DNA of 44,784 nt from UMGS172 sp045637775. GTDB taxonomy: Bacteria; Bacillota; Clostridia; Oscillospirales; Acutalibacteraceae. Positions 32,226 to 41,472 of the stretch are shown one piece after another (the first letter of the stretch is position 1; the number at the start of each line of letters is the position of its first letter). A program made the position numbers and the translations under genes. The notes under the pieces were generated by a model that saw only the letters and a list, made by a program, of their open reading frames with translations, was not told the DNA's origin and searched no databases. The stretch is taken from assembly GCA_045637775.1 (NCBI GenBank), contig JAZUAC010000053.1:1-44784 (forward strand). Direction: 5' to 3'.

Positions 32226-34208
32226 TTATCGCAAATGTCCTTCGATTGCGGTCAAACCTTCGTCAAAGATGCTCCAATCCTCGTGCCAACGTAAGTTTTC
32301 CAAGCGGAAGGCACACGGCCAGGCAGGAAGCCATTGCGAAAGGCCGAACGGCTTTGAAACGTGGCGACCCCAACGGGTGTGGAATATTGCCTCATCCTGC
32401 GAGCCTGCAGGTCTGAGACGGCGGTTGATGAACAAAGTGCCGTCCGAGATTCCTTGGCAAGCGTTACACCAAAATGCAACGGCGCGTTCCTTCCACTGCA
32501 CATATCCCGTTATCTCGTAGAGTTTCAAAAACGAAAGTACGTCACGTAAGGCATACTGATCAAGTGCCTGATGCGGTGTTGAAACACTAGTTGAGCCGAA
32601 GGTATCGTAGCCTAACTGCGAAATAAGGCAGTTTTCGGGGTACTTGACGGTAAAGTGCATCATCCAGGTGCATAAATACCAAGCGATCTTTTCTGCCTTG
32701 GTGATATAGGTGCGATCTTTTGTGATCTCATAAAGAGCCAACGCATCACGTAATAACGGGGAAGACGATTCTTTGTCGATGCTGTAAGTATCAAGTGCAC
32801 CGGCGGTGGTAAAGCCTTTGTCCTCCAACTCAGAATAGTAGAAGTCAAAAGCCTTGACGGCAGAGGTGAGGTATTTTTCTTCACCGCTTCTCTTATACGC
32901 GTTGAGCAACGGCAGAATCAGGAAACAACCGATGGTACCTTTCTTGGCGAGGACGTTTCCGTCGCTGTCCCAAGCCTTGGCAAAGCAACCGTTTTCATCC
33001 TGACTTTTAAGTGCAAAATCGCAGGTGTCAAAAGCGGCTTTAAGGTATTCCGGCTTTTCAATTCCGATTTGCTTCAAAAGGTCATAGGCTTCAAAGTAGC
33101 CTTCGGCACCCGTGCCAAGGTTGCAGGCATCGTGATTTATCAAAAGACGACCCTTGCTATCTCTTTTATGAGTTTTCCCAACCTTGTTGAGAATCGACTC
33201 ATACATATCGTCGCCCCAATCCCACGGGTCAACATCTTCAGCCTTCATGGTTTCATAAGGCAACTTTAACATTGGCAGATAACCCATTTTGGCCGAAAGG
33301 AACTCACCGTTGGTTTCGGTGTATTTAAGCCAAGAATCGTGAACCTCTATTGCCATTTCAAGGTTGTCGTCGCCGCCGTTTTTGATGTAATCGTAAAGCA
33401 ACGCATTGGCCATGGAGGCACTCTGACCAACCCAACCGATTTCGTAATAGTGTTCTTTTTTCTTGTAGGAATGGATATTTCTGTGCCACTGTGAACCTGA
33501 AACAAAGCCGGTGAATCCGTCCTTTTCTTTGGCGTAAAGGAAACGGGTGTAAGCAAGCGCTAAACGGTAAATTTCCTCGGCCTTACGGGGTGCTTTAAGC
33601 TCGTGTCCGTAATAGCGCCAAGCAAAATCCAAAAGACCTTTGTAACGGAATTTGCCGCCATCGGAAGGATAAGCCAAAAGAATACCCTCAAAATGGTTTG
33701 TGGGTTCCATTGTGCCTTGGAAAGGCTCGCCCCAGAAGTGACGCTGCAAAGTCTTGGGTTGTTCTTCCTCGGGGAAGATGAGCACGTGCTTTTCACCCTC
33801 ATCAACCTTATAAAGCGAACAGGCAGAATTGCTGTTAGCTTCGGCCATTAGAGCAATGCTGACAACCTCATTTTCACTGTAGGTACAAGCAGGTATGGTG
33901 ACTCGGTGCGAAGCAAAGGACCACGGTGTTCCGTCTTCGGCGCGGTCTCCGACATATTCGGGCACGTCACCCCAACCGTTACCATTATAGCTGACGGCAG
34001 GAACCATAGTAAACGTGGGGTCACCCAAAAGGACGACCTCCATTCTCATACGGTCAACGGGTGCGTCGGTATGTCTGTGCCATTTCCAAGCACCGTCCTC
34101 AATTTTTTCAAAGGTATCGGTTGCACCCGATTGTGCAGAGATTTTGGCAACGGGTTTTCCGTCAACAACAATGAGATGTTCTTCACTTGATTTGAGAATT
34201 TCAACCAT
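32226..34208 (-). CDS. Glycosidase-like protein, alpha/alpha-barrel type, unassigned family
   Basis: 660 residues, no signal peptide, so cytoplasmic. The N-terminal third (about 1-195) is beta-rich; the rest is helical, aromatic-rich and repetitive in the manner of six-hairpin glycosidases or epimerases (GWVGQSASMANALL, NLGTGAEGYFEAYDLL, DALALYEITKDRTYI). I do not recognise a defined GH family or catalytic pair. Start at ATG 34208, eight bases after GGGAG; the upstream ATG at 34223 overlaps the previous stop and lacks a site. Last gene of the minus-strand operon, after the aldose-epimerase-like gene. It might release or trim the oligosaccharide that feeds the pathway. Confidence 0.75.
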   Translation of the reverse strand: MVEILKSSEEHLIVVDGKPVAKISAQSGATDTFEKIEDGAWKWHRHTDAPVDRMRMEVVLLGDPTFTMVPAVSYNGNGWGDVPEYVGDRAEDGTPWSFASHRVTIPACTYSENEVVSIALMAEANSNSACSLYKVDEGEKHVLIFPEEEQPKTLQRHFWGEPFQGTMEPTNHFEGILLAYPSDGGKFRYKGLLDFAWRYYGHELKAPRKAEEIYRLALAYTRFLYAKEKDGFTGFVSGSQWHRNIHSYKKKEHYYEIGWVGQSASMANALLYDYIKNGGDDNLEMAIEVHDSWLKYTETNGEFLSAKMGYLPMLKLPYETMKAEDVDPWDWGDDMYESILNKVGKTHKRDSKGRLLINHDACNLGTGAEGYFEAYDLLKQIGIEKPEYLKAAFDTCDFALKSQDENGCFAKAWDSDGNVLAKKGTIGCFLILPLLNAYKRSGEEKYLTSAVKAFDFYYSELEDKGFTTAGALDTYSIDKESSSPLLRDALALYEITKDRTYITKAEKIAWYLCTWMMHFTVKYPENCLISQLGYDTFGSTSVSTPHQALDQYALRDVLSFLKLYEITGYVQWKERAVAFWCNACQGISDGTLFINRRLRPAGSQDEAIFHTRWGRHVSKPFGLSQWLPAWPCAFRLENLRWHEDWSIFDEGLTAIEGHLR

Positions 34209-34222
34209 TTTTTTATCTCCCA

Positions 34223-35086
34223 TTAAATATTATCGGATTTGCGGTAAAGCTCCAAGGTGTAAGAAACGGTTTCCGAGCAACCTGCCTCAAGAGTGTGAAT
34301 ACCTGCGCGGTCGAACATTGTGGGACCGTTGCTTGCAATACTTAAAGAAGGCTCAATGCAAATTATTTTGGCATTTTCATCATCACTTGCCCAGTTGGCA
34401 ACAAACGGAAACTCTTTCGAGTACATTCTGACAACAAAATCACAGTTAGCACCCGTGTATTCAAGCCACTCGGACTTCTTGCCCCTGAAAGACCTTGTTC
34501 CGTTCACATAAAGGTCGTGGGAAAGGGGGCGAATGCGCTCGTTTGCCAACCAAGGAGCAATCCAACCAAACGGACTGAACGATTGGAGTGTTTCCGCTTG
34601 TTCAAATCGCAGAAAATAACTGTTTGGGTTATCGTCTTCCACAAGCGGCCAACGGTATGCGGTGTGATTGCCGACACTATATGGCATCGGCTCATCTGAA
34701 CGGTTGGTTACCGTGTAGGTGATATGCAGTTTTTGACCGTCCAAACGGTAATTCATCACTAAAGTAAAGGGATACGGATAAACCGATAAAGTATCATCAT
34801 CTTCACGAAGCTCGAGTGTTAATTCGGTTTCGGAGCAATCAATAACCTTGAAGGTTTTTTCCATAGCAATGCCGTTTAACTGCATGGGGTACTGCTTGCC
34901 GTTATGCGTATAGAATCCGTCCATAAACCGACCGGTTATGGGGAAAAGACAAGGTGAAGTACGATTGTAGTATCTTTCGTCGGGTGACCAAAGATATTCG
35001 AACCCGTCCAAAGTAAGGCTTGTCATTTCGGCACCGAAATCACTCACAGTGAGACAGACTCGGTCATTTTTTAAAACCTTTTTCAT
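34223..35086 (-). CDS. Aldose 1-epimerase family protein (LacX-like)
   Basis: 287 residues of the galactose-mutarotase fold. Characteristic parts are the N-terminal DFGAEMTSLTLDGFEYLW, the active-site His in SVGNHTAYRWPL (about 165-176) and the catalytic-Glu region ICIEPSLSIAS near the C terminus. It may interconvert anomers of the sugar before oxidation by the SDR dehydrogenase. Two bases separate it from the DUF1116 stop. The ribosome-binding site is weak (GAGGAA, too distant), suggesting coupled translation. Confidence 0.87.
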   Translation of the reverse strand: MKKVLKNDRVCLTVSDFGAEMTSLTLDGFEYLWSPDERYYNRTSPCLFPITGRFMDGFYTHNGKQYPMQLNGIAMEKTFKVIDCSETELTLELREDDDTLSVYPYPFTLVMNYRLDGQKLHITYTVTNRSDEPMPYSVGNHTAYRWPLVEDDNPNSYFLRFEQAETLQSFSPFGWIAPWLANERIRPLSHDLYVNGTRSFRGKKSEWLEYTGANCDFVVRMYSKEFPFVANWASDDENAKIICIEPSLSIASNGPTMFDRAGIHTLEAGCSETVSYTLELYRKSDNI

Positions 35087-35088
35087 AA

Positions 35089-36402
35089 TTATATACCATA
35101 TTCCTCTGCGAATGCAATAAGTGCTTTTTCAAAGCATTCCATAGGGATTCTTGCCATACCTGCACCAAGCAATCCACCGTCAATGCCTATCATACCGCCG
35201 TGGATACACGGAGTAATTCCGGTTTTGATAACCTTAAGCATATCAATAGCGCAGGGCAATCCGTCATATCCCATATTGGGAATGGGATAATTGTTGTTTA
35301 TTGCAACCGAGATTTTTTCCATTTCACGGGTTTGAGCTATGCTTTCGTCCATAGTAAGATTGCGCAAACCGCAAACAATAGGACTTGCAGCTGCGGCAAA
35401 GCCGCCCATTCCGGCACATTCAACGGTACAACTATCGCCAATCCAAGGCAACTGCATATCAATGTTGAATTCGGGTGAATTGTATTTTCCGTGGATATAA
35501 GGTGCTTTGGCGGTGAACCAACGGTCACCGAGAGCGGCAATTTTAATACCGTATTCAACACCGTTACCACACATTGCGCTGACAACGGTCGAGTATTTTC
35601 TGCCGTTGTTAGAGAGGGTTGCCGTACGGCAAGCACCCTGACCCAAACAATAGAAAAATCTTGGAGTTTCGGCAATGTAATCAATTGCGTCAAGAATCTG
35701 CTTGCGTGAAATCGACTCGTTTTCTTCCATTCCTGCCAATTTAGGCAAAACAATGTGTTGGAAGATATAATCGGCCGCGGTTTGACGGGTGTGGTTTTCA
35801 TCACCCATCTGAAGAGACTCGGCCAAAATAGGCTTAATAGACATTCCGCCCATTGCTTTTACAAGTGCTTTCATTGGCGGAAAGAGCCACTCACGCATAT
35901 ATTTAAGGTTTTCGGCAATCTCCTTGGAGTAAAGACCCCAGCCGCAAAATCCACCTTGGAAACGGATACCTTCTGCAGGGAATGTGCCTGTAATCTGACC
36001 GCTGTAACGGTCTTTTACAACGAACATTGCAACACTTTTGGTGATAATACCCGTTCCCGAGCCAACCGTGTTGGTATCAAGCGCGGAGATTATGTTGTTT
36101 TTGCCGCTTTCGATTAACTTTACTGCCTCTTCTTCGGTTTTTGCCCAGCCCTCAAAAAGGCAGGCCGAAACCATACCGCGCTTGTGCAACGCGGTCATAT
36201 TCTCGTAAGTGATGGGAGGGCCCGAATGGGTAACGGTATAGTCACCGAGACCCTCTACTATCTCACCTGCGGGAAGAATATCTACCCAAACGGGATCGGC
36301 ATTTATAAGCATATCGGCGGCCGTGTTGTTGGCATCAATGATTTTTGATGCCAACTCGCTGCTTTCGATTTTTTCAACAAGTGAAATTAACTTTTCGTTC
36401 AT
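35089..36402 (-). CDS. DUF1116 (AllG/YlbE/YahG-like) protein
   Basis: 437 residues, full length for DUF1116. Recognisable stretches are DPVWVDILPAGEIV, HSGPPITYENMTALHKRG, AACLFEGWA-like SACLFEGWAKTEEEA and TAKAPYIHGKY. Related proteins usually occur with FdrA and AllH/YlbF and have been linked to oxamate transcarbamylase activity or acyl-CoA chemistry; none of those partners is here. The gene instead sits between an IlvD/Edd dehydratase (four-base overlap) and an aldose epimerase. Its ribosome-binding site AAAGGTGG lies inside the dehydratase gene. A role in processing the keto-acid product is inference only. Confidence 0.8.
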   Translation of the reverse strand: MNEKLISLVEKIESSELASKIIDANNTAADMLINADPVWVDILPAGEIVEGLGDYTVTHSGPPITYENMTALHKRGMVSACLFEGWAKTEEEAVKLIESGKNNIISALDTNTVGSGTGIITKSVAMFVVKDRYSGQITGTFPAEGIRFQGGFCGWGLYSKEIAENLKYMREWLFPPMKALVKAMGGMSIKPILAESLQMGDENHTRQTAADYIFQHIVLPKLAGMEENESISRKQILDAIDYIAETPRFFYCLGQGACRTATLSNNGRKYSTVVSAMCGNGVEYGIKIAALGDRWFTAKAPYIHGKYNSPEFNIDMQLPWIGDSCTVECAGMGGFAAAASPIVCGLRNLTMDESIAQTREMEKISVAINNNYPIPNMGYDGLPCAIDMLKVIKTGITPCIHGGMIGIDGGLLGAGMARIPMECFEKALIAFAEEYGI

Positions 36403-38069
36403 TCCCAGATACCACCTTTAGACATAGGGCCAACGTTCTTGGCAAACAAGCGCAAGAATCGGGGATATTGAGTGTAATCGGGCTTCCAGTCGAAGTTTTC
36501 GGCTCTGGTTTTAAGTTCATCATCAGAAACCTCGAGGTTAATTTTGCGGTTAGGAATATCAATTTCGATAATATCGCCATCCTTAACAAGACCAAGAGGA
36601 CCCGACATTGCTTCGGGAGAAACGTAACCGACCGAAAGACCGCTTGTACCGCCGGAGAAACGTCCGTCGGTAATTACGGCACAACTGTTGAACAGTTCGG
36701 GATAGCCCTTTAATTCCTCTTGGAAGGTGAAAGCGGTTGTACCGAAACGGGCTTTGAGACCCAAGAAACGAACTATGCAAGCGTCACCCTTTTGGATTTC
36801 ACCACCGCGAAGTGCTGTGAGAGCGTCATCCAATGTATCAAAGCACTTTGCAGGGCCTTTGAAGGTCATCAAGGTTTCGGGAACTGCGGCAATCTTGATA
36901 ATTGCGCCCTCGGGAGCAAGGTTTCCGTAAAGAACACCGATACCGGGCTCGTGGCTTACGGGATTATCAAATCCACGGATAACGTCATCGTTGTAGCAAG
37001 GTGCTATCGCGACGTTTTCACCAATGGTGGCACCGTTTACGGTAAGGCAATCGGGATTAAGTGCAGGGAGCATTTTTCTCATCAAAGCACGAAGTCCGCC
37101 TGCAAAATCAAAATCCTTTAAGGTGTAGTTTCCGCTCGGTGCCTGATTTGAAAGAAGCGGAATTTCATTTGATGCCTCGTCAAAATACTTCCACCAGGGG
37201 AGATCGTAGCCGGCTTCATTGGCAATGGCGGGAATATGTAAGAAAAGGTTGGTCGAGCCTGCAACCGCCATATCGACCTTAATAGCGTTTTTGAGCGACT
37301 CAACGGTGATAATATCTCTTGCTGTAACACCGTCCTCAACCAATTTCATAATCTGCTTACCTGCGTTATAAGCCAAGCGGTAAATCTGTGAAGAGGTTGC
37401 CGACATGGTTGAGTTTCCGGGCATGGTCATACCCATAGCCTCGGCAATAATACACATGGTATTAGCGGTGGTCATTGAGGTACAAGCACCGCAGGTGCCC
37501 CAAGAGTTTTCGATAAGACCGTTGTAGAAGTCCATATCAATCTTGCCATCCTGAGCGGTACCAACCTTGTCCTGTGCGTGGATGTGAAGGCGCTCCTCAC
37601 CTGCATAAATACCAAGAGGCATATAACCGCCTGTTACGATAATGGTGGGAATGTTAAGACGGGCGGCACCCATCAAATGACCGGGAACAACCGAGTCACA
37701 GGTGGAAAGCATAACCATACCGTCAAAGAAGTTGCCTTCAACGGTCAACTCAACCTGATCGGCAATGGAGTTACGGCTGGGAACTTCGATATAACGAGGA
37801 TCTTTAAGTACCATTCCGTCGCAGATACCGGTGGTTTCAACCTCAAAAGGCAGACCGCCTGCATCACGGATACCCTGCTTTACACGTTCAGCAAGCTTGT
37901 TAAGATGAACGTGACCGGGATTGTATTCATTCCAAGAGTTGACAACGCCGATGATTGGGCGGTTGAGCTCCTCACCGGTGTAACCCATTCCGCAGACAAG
38001 ACCGCGACGGCATTCGGAAGCTTCTCCAAACTCCCATTTTGAACGAAGGAATTTATAAGTCTTTTCCAT
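36399..38069 (-). CDS. IlvD/Edd-family dehydratase, probably for a sugar acid
   Basis: 556 residues. Fe-S cysteines are visible at Cys124 (STCDSVVPG) and Cys193/Cys196 (GTCGACTS); the C-terminal Mg/substrate region includes DGRFSGGTSGLSVGYVSPEA. At the first ligand position it has PGHVHL, as in E. coli IlvD, instead of the NPC of 2Fe-2S pentonate dehydratases, suggesting an oxygen-labile cluster. It dehydrates 2,3-dihydroxy acids to 2-keto acids. With no other branched-chain amino-acid genes nearby and an SDR, a hydrolase and an epimerase adjacent, an aldonate substrate is more likely than dihydroxyisovalerate. ATG follows AAAGGAGAAA, the best site in the operon. Confidence 0.88.
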   Translation of the reverse strand: MEKTYKFLRSKWEFGEASECRRGLVCGMGYTGEELNRPIIGVVNSWNEYNPGHVHLNKLAERVKQGIRDAGGLPFEVETTGICDGMVLKDPRYIEVPSRNSIADQVELTVEGNFFDGMVMLSTCDSVVPGHLMGAARLNIPTIIVTGGYMPLGIYAGEERLHIHAQDKVGTAQDGKIDMDFYNGLIENSWGTCGACTSMTTANTMCIIAEAMGMTMPGNSTMSATSSQIYRLAYNAGKQIMKLVEDGVTARDIITVESLKNAIKVDMAVAGSTNLFLHIPAIANEAGYDLPWWKYFDEASNEIPLLSNQAPSGNYTLKDFDFAGGLRALMRKMLPALNPDCLTVNGATIGENVAIAPCYNDDVIRGFDNPVSHEPGIGVLYGNLAPEGAIIKIAAVPETLMTFKGPAKCFDTLDDALTALRGGEIQKGDACIVRFLGLKARFGTTAFTFQEELKGYPELFNSCAVITDGRFSGGTSGLSVGYVSPEAMSGPLGLVKDGDIIEIDIPNRKINLEVSDDELKTRAENFDWKPDYTQYPRFLRLFAKNVGPMSKGGIWE

Positions 38070-38096
38070 AACGGTTTCTCCTTTGTGGTATGTATT

Positions 38097-39719
38097 TTAT
38101 TTGTAGATTTTCGATACACAAACCGTACCGTTTTCTAAGCGGACATCGGTACGGTATATTCTTTCAGCGGGTGAAGTGTGGTCGATTCGCAAATGACTGC
38201 CTGCGCTGTCGTCACGCAAGAGAGCCGATTTTGCCAATGCCACGGCGGTAATTAAAAAGTTTTCTAACGAGAAATATTCAAAAACTTCTTTTGCGGTTGA
38301 ACCAAAAGTCAGGCTTCGTACCTCGTTATAAAATTCTTCAAGCTTTTGGGCGGCAATTTTTAAACCCGCTTCTTCACGCTCGACACCGAGATGCCTGCCA
38401 ATCAGTTCGGAAGCTTCGGCTTTGATTTCGGCCATACGCTCTGCCGACATTACCTTATTCGAGCGTTTTTTGAACATATTATCCACCGCATCATCGGTTA
38501 TTTCGAGCCAATTTTCAGCCTTGATATTTTTAATGACTTCGGCAACGTGTTTTGAAAATACTAAAGTTTCGGTTCCTGCCGAGCCGCCGATACGGTTGAC
38601 TCCGTGAAGGTTACCGAGTGCTTCGCCTGCCGCAAAAAGACCCAAAACGTCACTCTCACACTTGTCGTTCACCTTAACTCCGCCAAGCGACGTGTGGGCC
38701 GCGTTTGCAACTTCAACGGCCTCGGTCATAAGGTCAATGCCAACATTTTTGTATCTTGTGACAAACGGCTCATAAGCCGAAAGCAGGCGCTTGGGGTCAA
38801 CCTTGGTTGAATCAAACCAAACACCGCCGTGTTCACTTTGTCTGCCCTCACGAAGCTCTTTGGCAATGCAACGAGCAAGAACGTCCTTGTTTACACGTTC
38901 TCCGTCGGATGAATTTTTTAGCATAAAACGTTCACCGAGCGAGTTGGTCAACACCGCACCTTCATAAAAAAGCGTGGTTATCATACCCTTACCGCGCAAA
39001 CTCAAAGGCCAAACGGCACAAGACGGTTCAAACTGAACAAACTCCATATCGGTGGCGTGTGCGCCTGATAAAAGCGCCATTGCAACGGTGTCACCCGATA
39101 TATCCTTTGAGTTTGATGTGAACGGAAAAATTCCTGCATAACCACCGCTTGCAAGCAAAACGGTGTGTGCTTGAATTACCTCAAAGGCTTCGGTGCGTTT
39201 GTTAAAAACAAGCGCACCCGTCACACGGTTGTTGCTCTTGAAAAGTCGAACGGCTCTCGAATGTTCCAAAAGAGTAACGTTACCTCTCTTTTTGAGGTCG
39301 CTATCCAAAATAGAGAGAATATCCGCACCGCTTGAGTTGCCTTTTCCAACCACTCGTGAGTACGAACTGCCCAAGGATTTACGGGCTTTAAGCGTTCCGT
39401 CCTCAAAGGTGTCGAACTCAAATCCAATGGTTTTGAGAAATTCGGGAAGCTTCATACTGTCGCGGCACAGAATTTCTACTAATTTTCTATCGGCCTGACC
39501 CTTTGCGCTTTCAATGGTGTCGTTGATGAATATTTCGGCACTGTCACCTTTTTCGGCACCTGCAACGTTAAAGCCTGCAACGTGAGGACTAGCGCCCCTG
39601 CCGTCACGAACTATTATAATATTTTTTTTCGACTTTGCCAACAAATAAGCGGCAAGTGTTCCTGTTAATCCTCCACCGATAACAATGACATCGGTGTCAG
39701 TCTTTTTATAGTCAATCAT
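38097..39719 (-). CDS. FAD-dependent oxidoreductase of the fumarate reductase/L-aspartate oxidase family
   Basis: 540 residues, no signal peptide. FAD-binding Rossmann start VIVIGGGLTG (11-20), family motif GVNRIGGSAGTETLVF (equivalent to the usual GANRLGGNS), and HTSLGGVKV near the active site, followed by the helical C-terminal domain of the SdhA/FrdA/NadB group. No iron-sulfur or membrane-anchor subunit is nearby. In this operon it may oxidise a hydroxy acid or reduce an enoate made by the dehydratase. It starts one base after the SDR stop with little ribosome-binding site, so coupling is likely. NadB was considered, but the context does not fit. Confidence 0.83.
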   Translation of the reverse strand: MIDYKKTDTDVIVIGGGLTGTLAAYLLAKSKKNIIIVRDGRGASPHVAGFNVAGAEKGDSAEIFINDTIESAKGQADRKLVEILCRDSMKLPEFLKTIGFEFDTFEDGTLKARKSLGSSYSRVVGKGNSSGADILSILDSDLKKRGNVTLLEHSRAVRLFKSNNRVTGALVFNKRTEAFEVIQAHTVLLASGGYAGIFPFTSNSKDISGDTVAMALLSGAHATDMEFVQFEPSCAVWPLSLRGKGMITTLFYEGAVLTNSLGERFMLKNSSDGERVNKDVLARCIAKELREGRQSEHGGVWFDSTKVDPKRLLSAYEPFVTRYKNVGIDLMTEAVEVANAAHTSLGGVKVNDKCESDVLGLFAAGEALGNLHGVNRIGGSAGTETLVFSKHVAEVIKNIKAENWLEITDDAVDNMFKKRSNKVMSAERMAEIKAEASELIGRHLGVEREEAGLKIAAQKLEEFYNEVRSLTFGSTAKEVFEYFSLENFLITAVALAKSALLRDDSAGSHLRIDHTSPAERIYRTDVRLENGTVCVSKIYK

Positions 39720-39720
39720 A

Positions 39721-40536
39721 TTATACTAATTTTTCAAAATCTTCTTTGATGGCGTCGATATTGCCGGTGACCGACTGACCACCGTCAACGTGGAAGGTCT
39801 GTCCAACGATAAACTTGGTGTTCTTCTCGTCGCAAAGGAAAACAATCATAGGAACAATGTCCTCGGTTCTGCCAAGGGTTGCCGAAGGAATATGGTCGGT
39901 AAATGCCTTGGTGTGCTCGGGGGTGTATCTTGAAGAAAGACCGGTCATAATAAATCCGGGAGCAACACAGTTTACACGAATTCCGTAAGGTGCAACCTCT
40001 ACACCAAGTGCCGAAGTGAACATATTAAGACCTGCTTTTGCGGCACAGTAGGGCAACATTTTGCGCTTAACCCAAGTGATCGAGCCGTGAACCGAGCTGA
40101 TATTGACAATTCGACCGTTGATGTTGTTCTTTTTCATATTCTGAACGGCATAATGCGAAAGGTAGGCAGGAGCGTTGAGGTTCAATGCGATCTGGTCATC
40201 CCAATAATCCATAGGCATATCGTCAAACTCACCTGCAGGAATCTTAAGTGCGCCGCCCGCGTTGTTTACAAGCACGTCGATAACGCCATAGTGTGCCAAA
40301 AAATCCTTAATAAGACCTTCGCAGGCCTCACGCTCTATAAGTTCAACCTTGTATAGCTGATGGTCGCCGCCGTACTTTTTGCACTCGTTATAAACCTCAA
40401 GTGCGTTTTCATAGGTAGCATCACTACGATATGTAATACCAACATTATAACCTTGCTTTGCAAGCTCAATTGCAGTTGCTTTGCCGATTCCGCTTGACGA
40501 ACCGGTTACAAGTGCATTTTGTCTTCTGTTTTCCAT
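39721..40536 (-). CDS. SDR-family NAD(P)-dependent dehydrogenase
   Basis: 271 residues, classical short-chain dehydrogenase. Cofactor motif TGSSSGIG (11-18), NNAGG (91-95), catalytic Ser near 148, Tyr163 and Lys167 in YCAAK, and C-terminal GFIMTG/HVDGGQSVTG. Arg38 after the second strand (TYRSDA) suggests NADP(H). Likely role: oxidising an aldose to its lactone or a hydroxyl to a ketone. ATG follows AGAGGTAAA; the MBL hydrolase ends 19 bases upstream. Confidence 0.9.
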   Translation of the reverse strand: MENRRQNALVTGSSSGIGKATAIELAKQGYNVGITYRSDATYENALEVYNECKKYGGDHQLYKVELIEREACEGLIKDFLAHYGVIDVLVNNAGGALKIPAGEFDDMPMDYWDDQIALNLNAPAYLSHYAVQNMKKNNINGRIVNISSVHGSITWVKRKMLPYCAAKAGLNMFTSALGVEVAPYGIRVNCVAPGFIMTGLSSRYTPEHTKAFTDHIPSATLGRTEDIVPMIVFLCDEKNTKFIVGQTFHVDGGQSVTGNIDAIKEDFEKLV

Positions 40537-40555
40537 AAATTTTACCTCTATTCAA

Positions 40556-41440
40556 TCAAATTTCAACTTTGGATGCTTTGATATGCTCACACACGGTGTA
40601 AACCGACATGAACAGATAGTTTGGCACACCGCAACCGTGCTCTTTTATAAGCTTTTCGGCTATTTTGACGGGGTCGGTGTTGCCTGAAGATAATTCACTA
40701 TCAACAAACTGTTGATAAAACTCGGTCAGCGATAAGCATTCCTCAAGGGCTGAATCAACGGCTGATTTGCCGCAGAGCCAATATCCCAAACGGTCGTAAT
40801 CGTGACCGCACAAAAGATTTTCAACGTCTGAATCTAACAGTTTGCGAACGCTGTTGCGGTAAATCTCAAGGTCTTGGTAAAAGCCTATTCCTTGAGCATC
40901 GGTTCCGTTGCCCTGCAAACTGTCACCTGTGATTGCGGTTTTTGTTTTTATATCATACCAACAAACGCAACCGCCGTCGTGTCCCGGGGTCTGAATAAGC
41001 TTTAAAATTCCGTCAAGGTCTTGTCCATCCTCGACAACGCGATCAACCTTAACACCCAAAAGATAACTTTGCGGCGTGGGGGAAACTTTGGGGTATTTTC
41101 CTCTTGTGCGAATGGCAAGAGCGGCAGGGTTTTCAACGTTTTGATAATCGCTCTCTGATGCCGCGACTTTAATGGTGGGACACAGCTCTTTAATTCGGGA
41201 ATATCCTCCGATATGGTCTCCGTGCGAATGTGTGTTTACCAAATAGTCAATATCTCTCAAGGTGTATCCCAAATCCTGCAAGGCAGGAATGATAACGTTG
41301 TCAACGTCCTCAGCCAATGCCGCAGAATCGATAAGTATCTTTTTCTCATCATCTATAAGAATAACACCCGTCCACGACGTTCCGAAAGGAACCTTTAAAA
41401 GCATTATATTGCCGATAATCGGCTCGAATTTTTCACCCAT
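40556..41440 (-). CDS. Metallo-beta-lactamase-fold hydrolase
   Basis: 294 residues. Metal motif THSHGDHIGG (His71, His73, Asp75, His76) with the later ligands in TPGHDGG, TGDSL and LCGHDYD. The fold covers lactonases, glyoxalases and thioesterases. Placed directly before an SDR dehydrogenase and upstream of a sugar-acid-type dehydratase, a lactonase opening the oxidised sugar is the natural guess but is unproven. ATG follows GAAAGGGAAAG. Confidence 0.87.
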   Translation of the reverse strand: MGEKFEPIIGNIMLLKVPFGTSWTGVILIDDEKKILIDSAALAEDVDNVIIPALQDLGYTLRDIDYLVNTHSHGDHIGGYSRIKELCPTIKVAASESDYQNVENPAALAIRTRGKYPKVSPTPQSYLLGVKVDRVVEDGQDLDGILKLIQTPGHDGGCVCWYDIKTKTAITGDSLQGNGTDAQGIGFYQDLEIYRNSVRKLLDSDVENLLCGHDYDRLGYWLCGKSAVDSALEECLSLTEFYQQFVDSELSSGNTDPVKIAEKLIKEHGCGVPNYLFMSVYTVCEHIKASKVEI

Positions 41441-41472
41441 TGTTCTTTCCCTTTCAAAATAATTTTAGCCAA

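Noticed and set aside
35088..35117. TTGCAT-18-TATAAT promoter-like sequence at the aldose-epimerase-like gene (minus strand)
   Set aside because: The -10 touches the start codon, so the transcript would begin inside the gene; it is probably coincidence.
36399..38069. Branched-chain amino-acid dihydroxy-acid dehydratase (ilvD)
   Set aside because: Family match is real, but no ilv or leu genes are nearby and all neighbours are sugar-type; left as IlvD/Edd family.
38097..39719. NadB (L-aspartate oxidase) as the identity of the flavoprotein
   Set aside because: Same superfamily, but it lies 13 kb from nadA inside a sugar operon, and its key motif reads GVNRIGGSAGTE rather than the usual NadB form.
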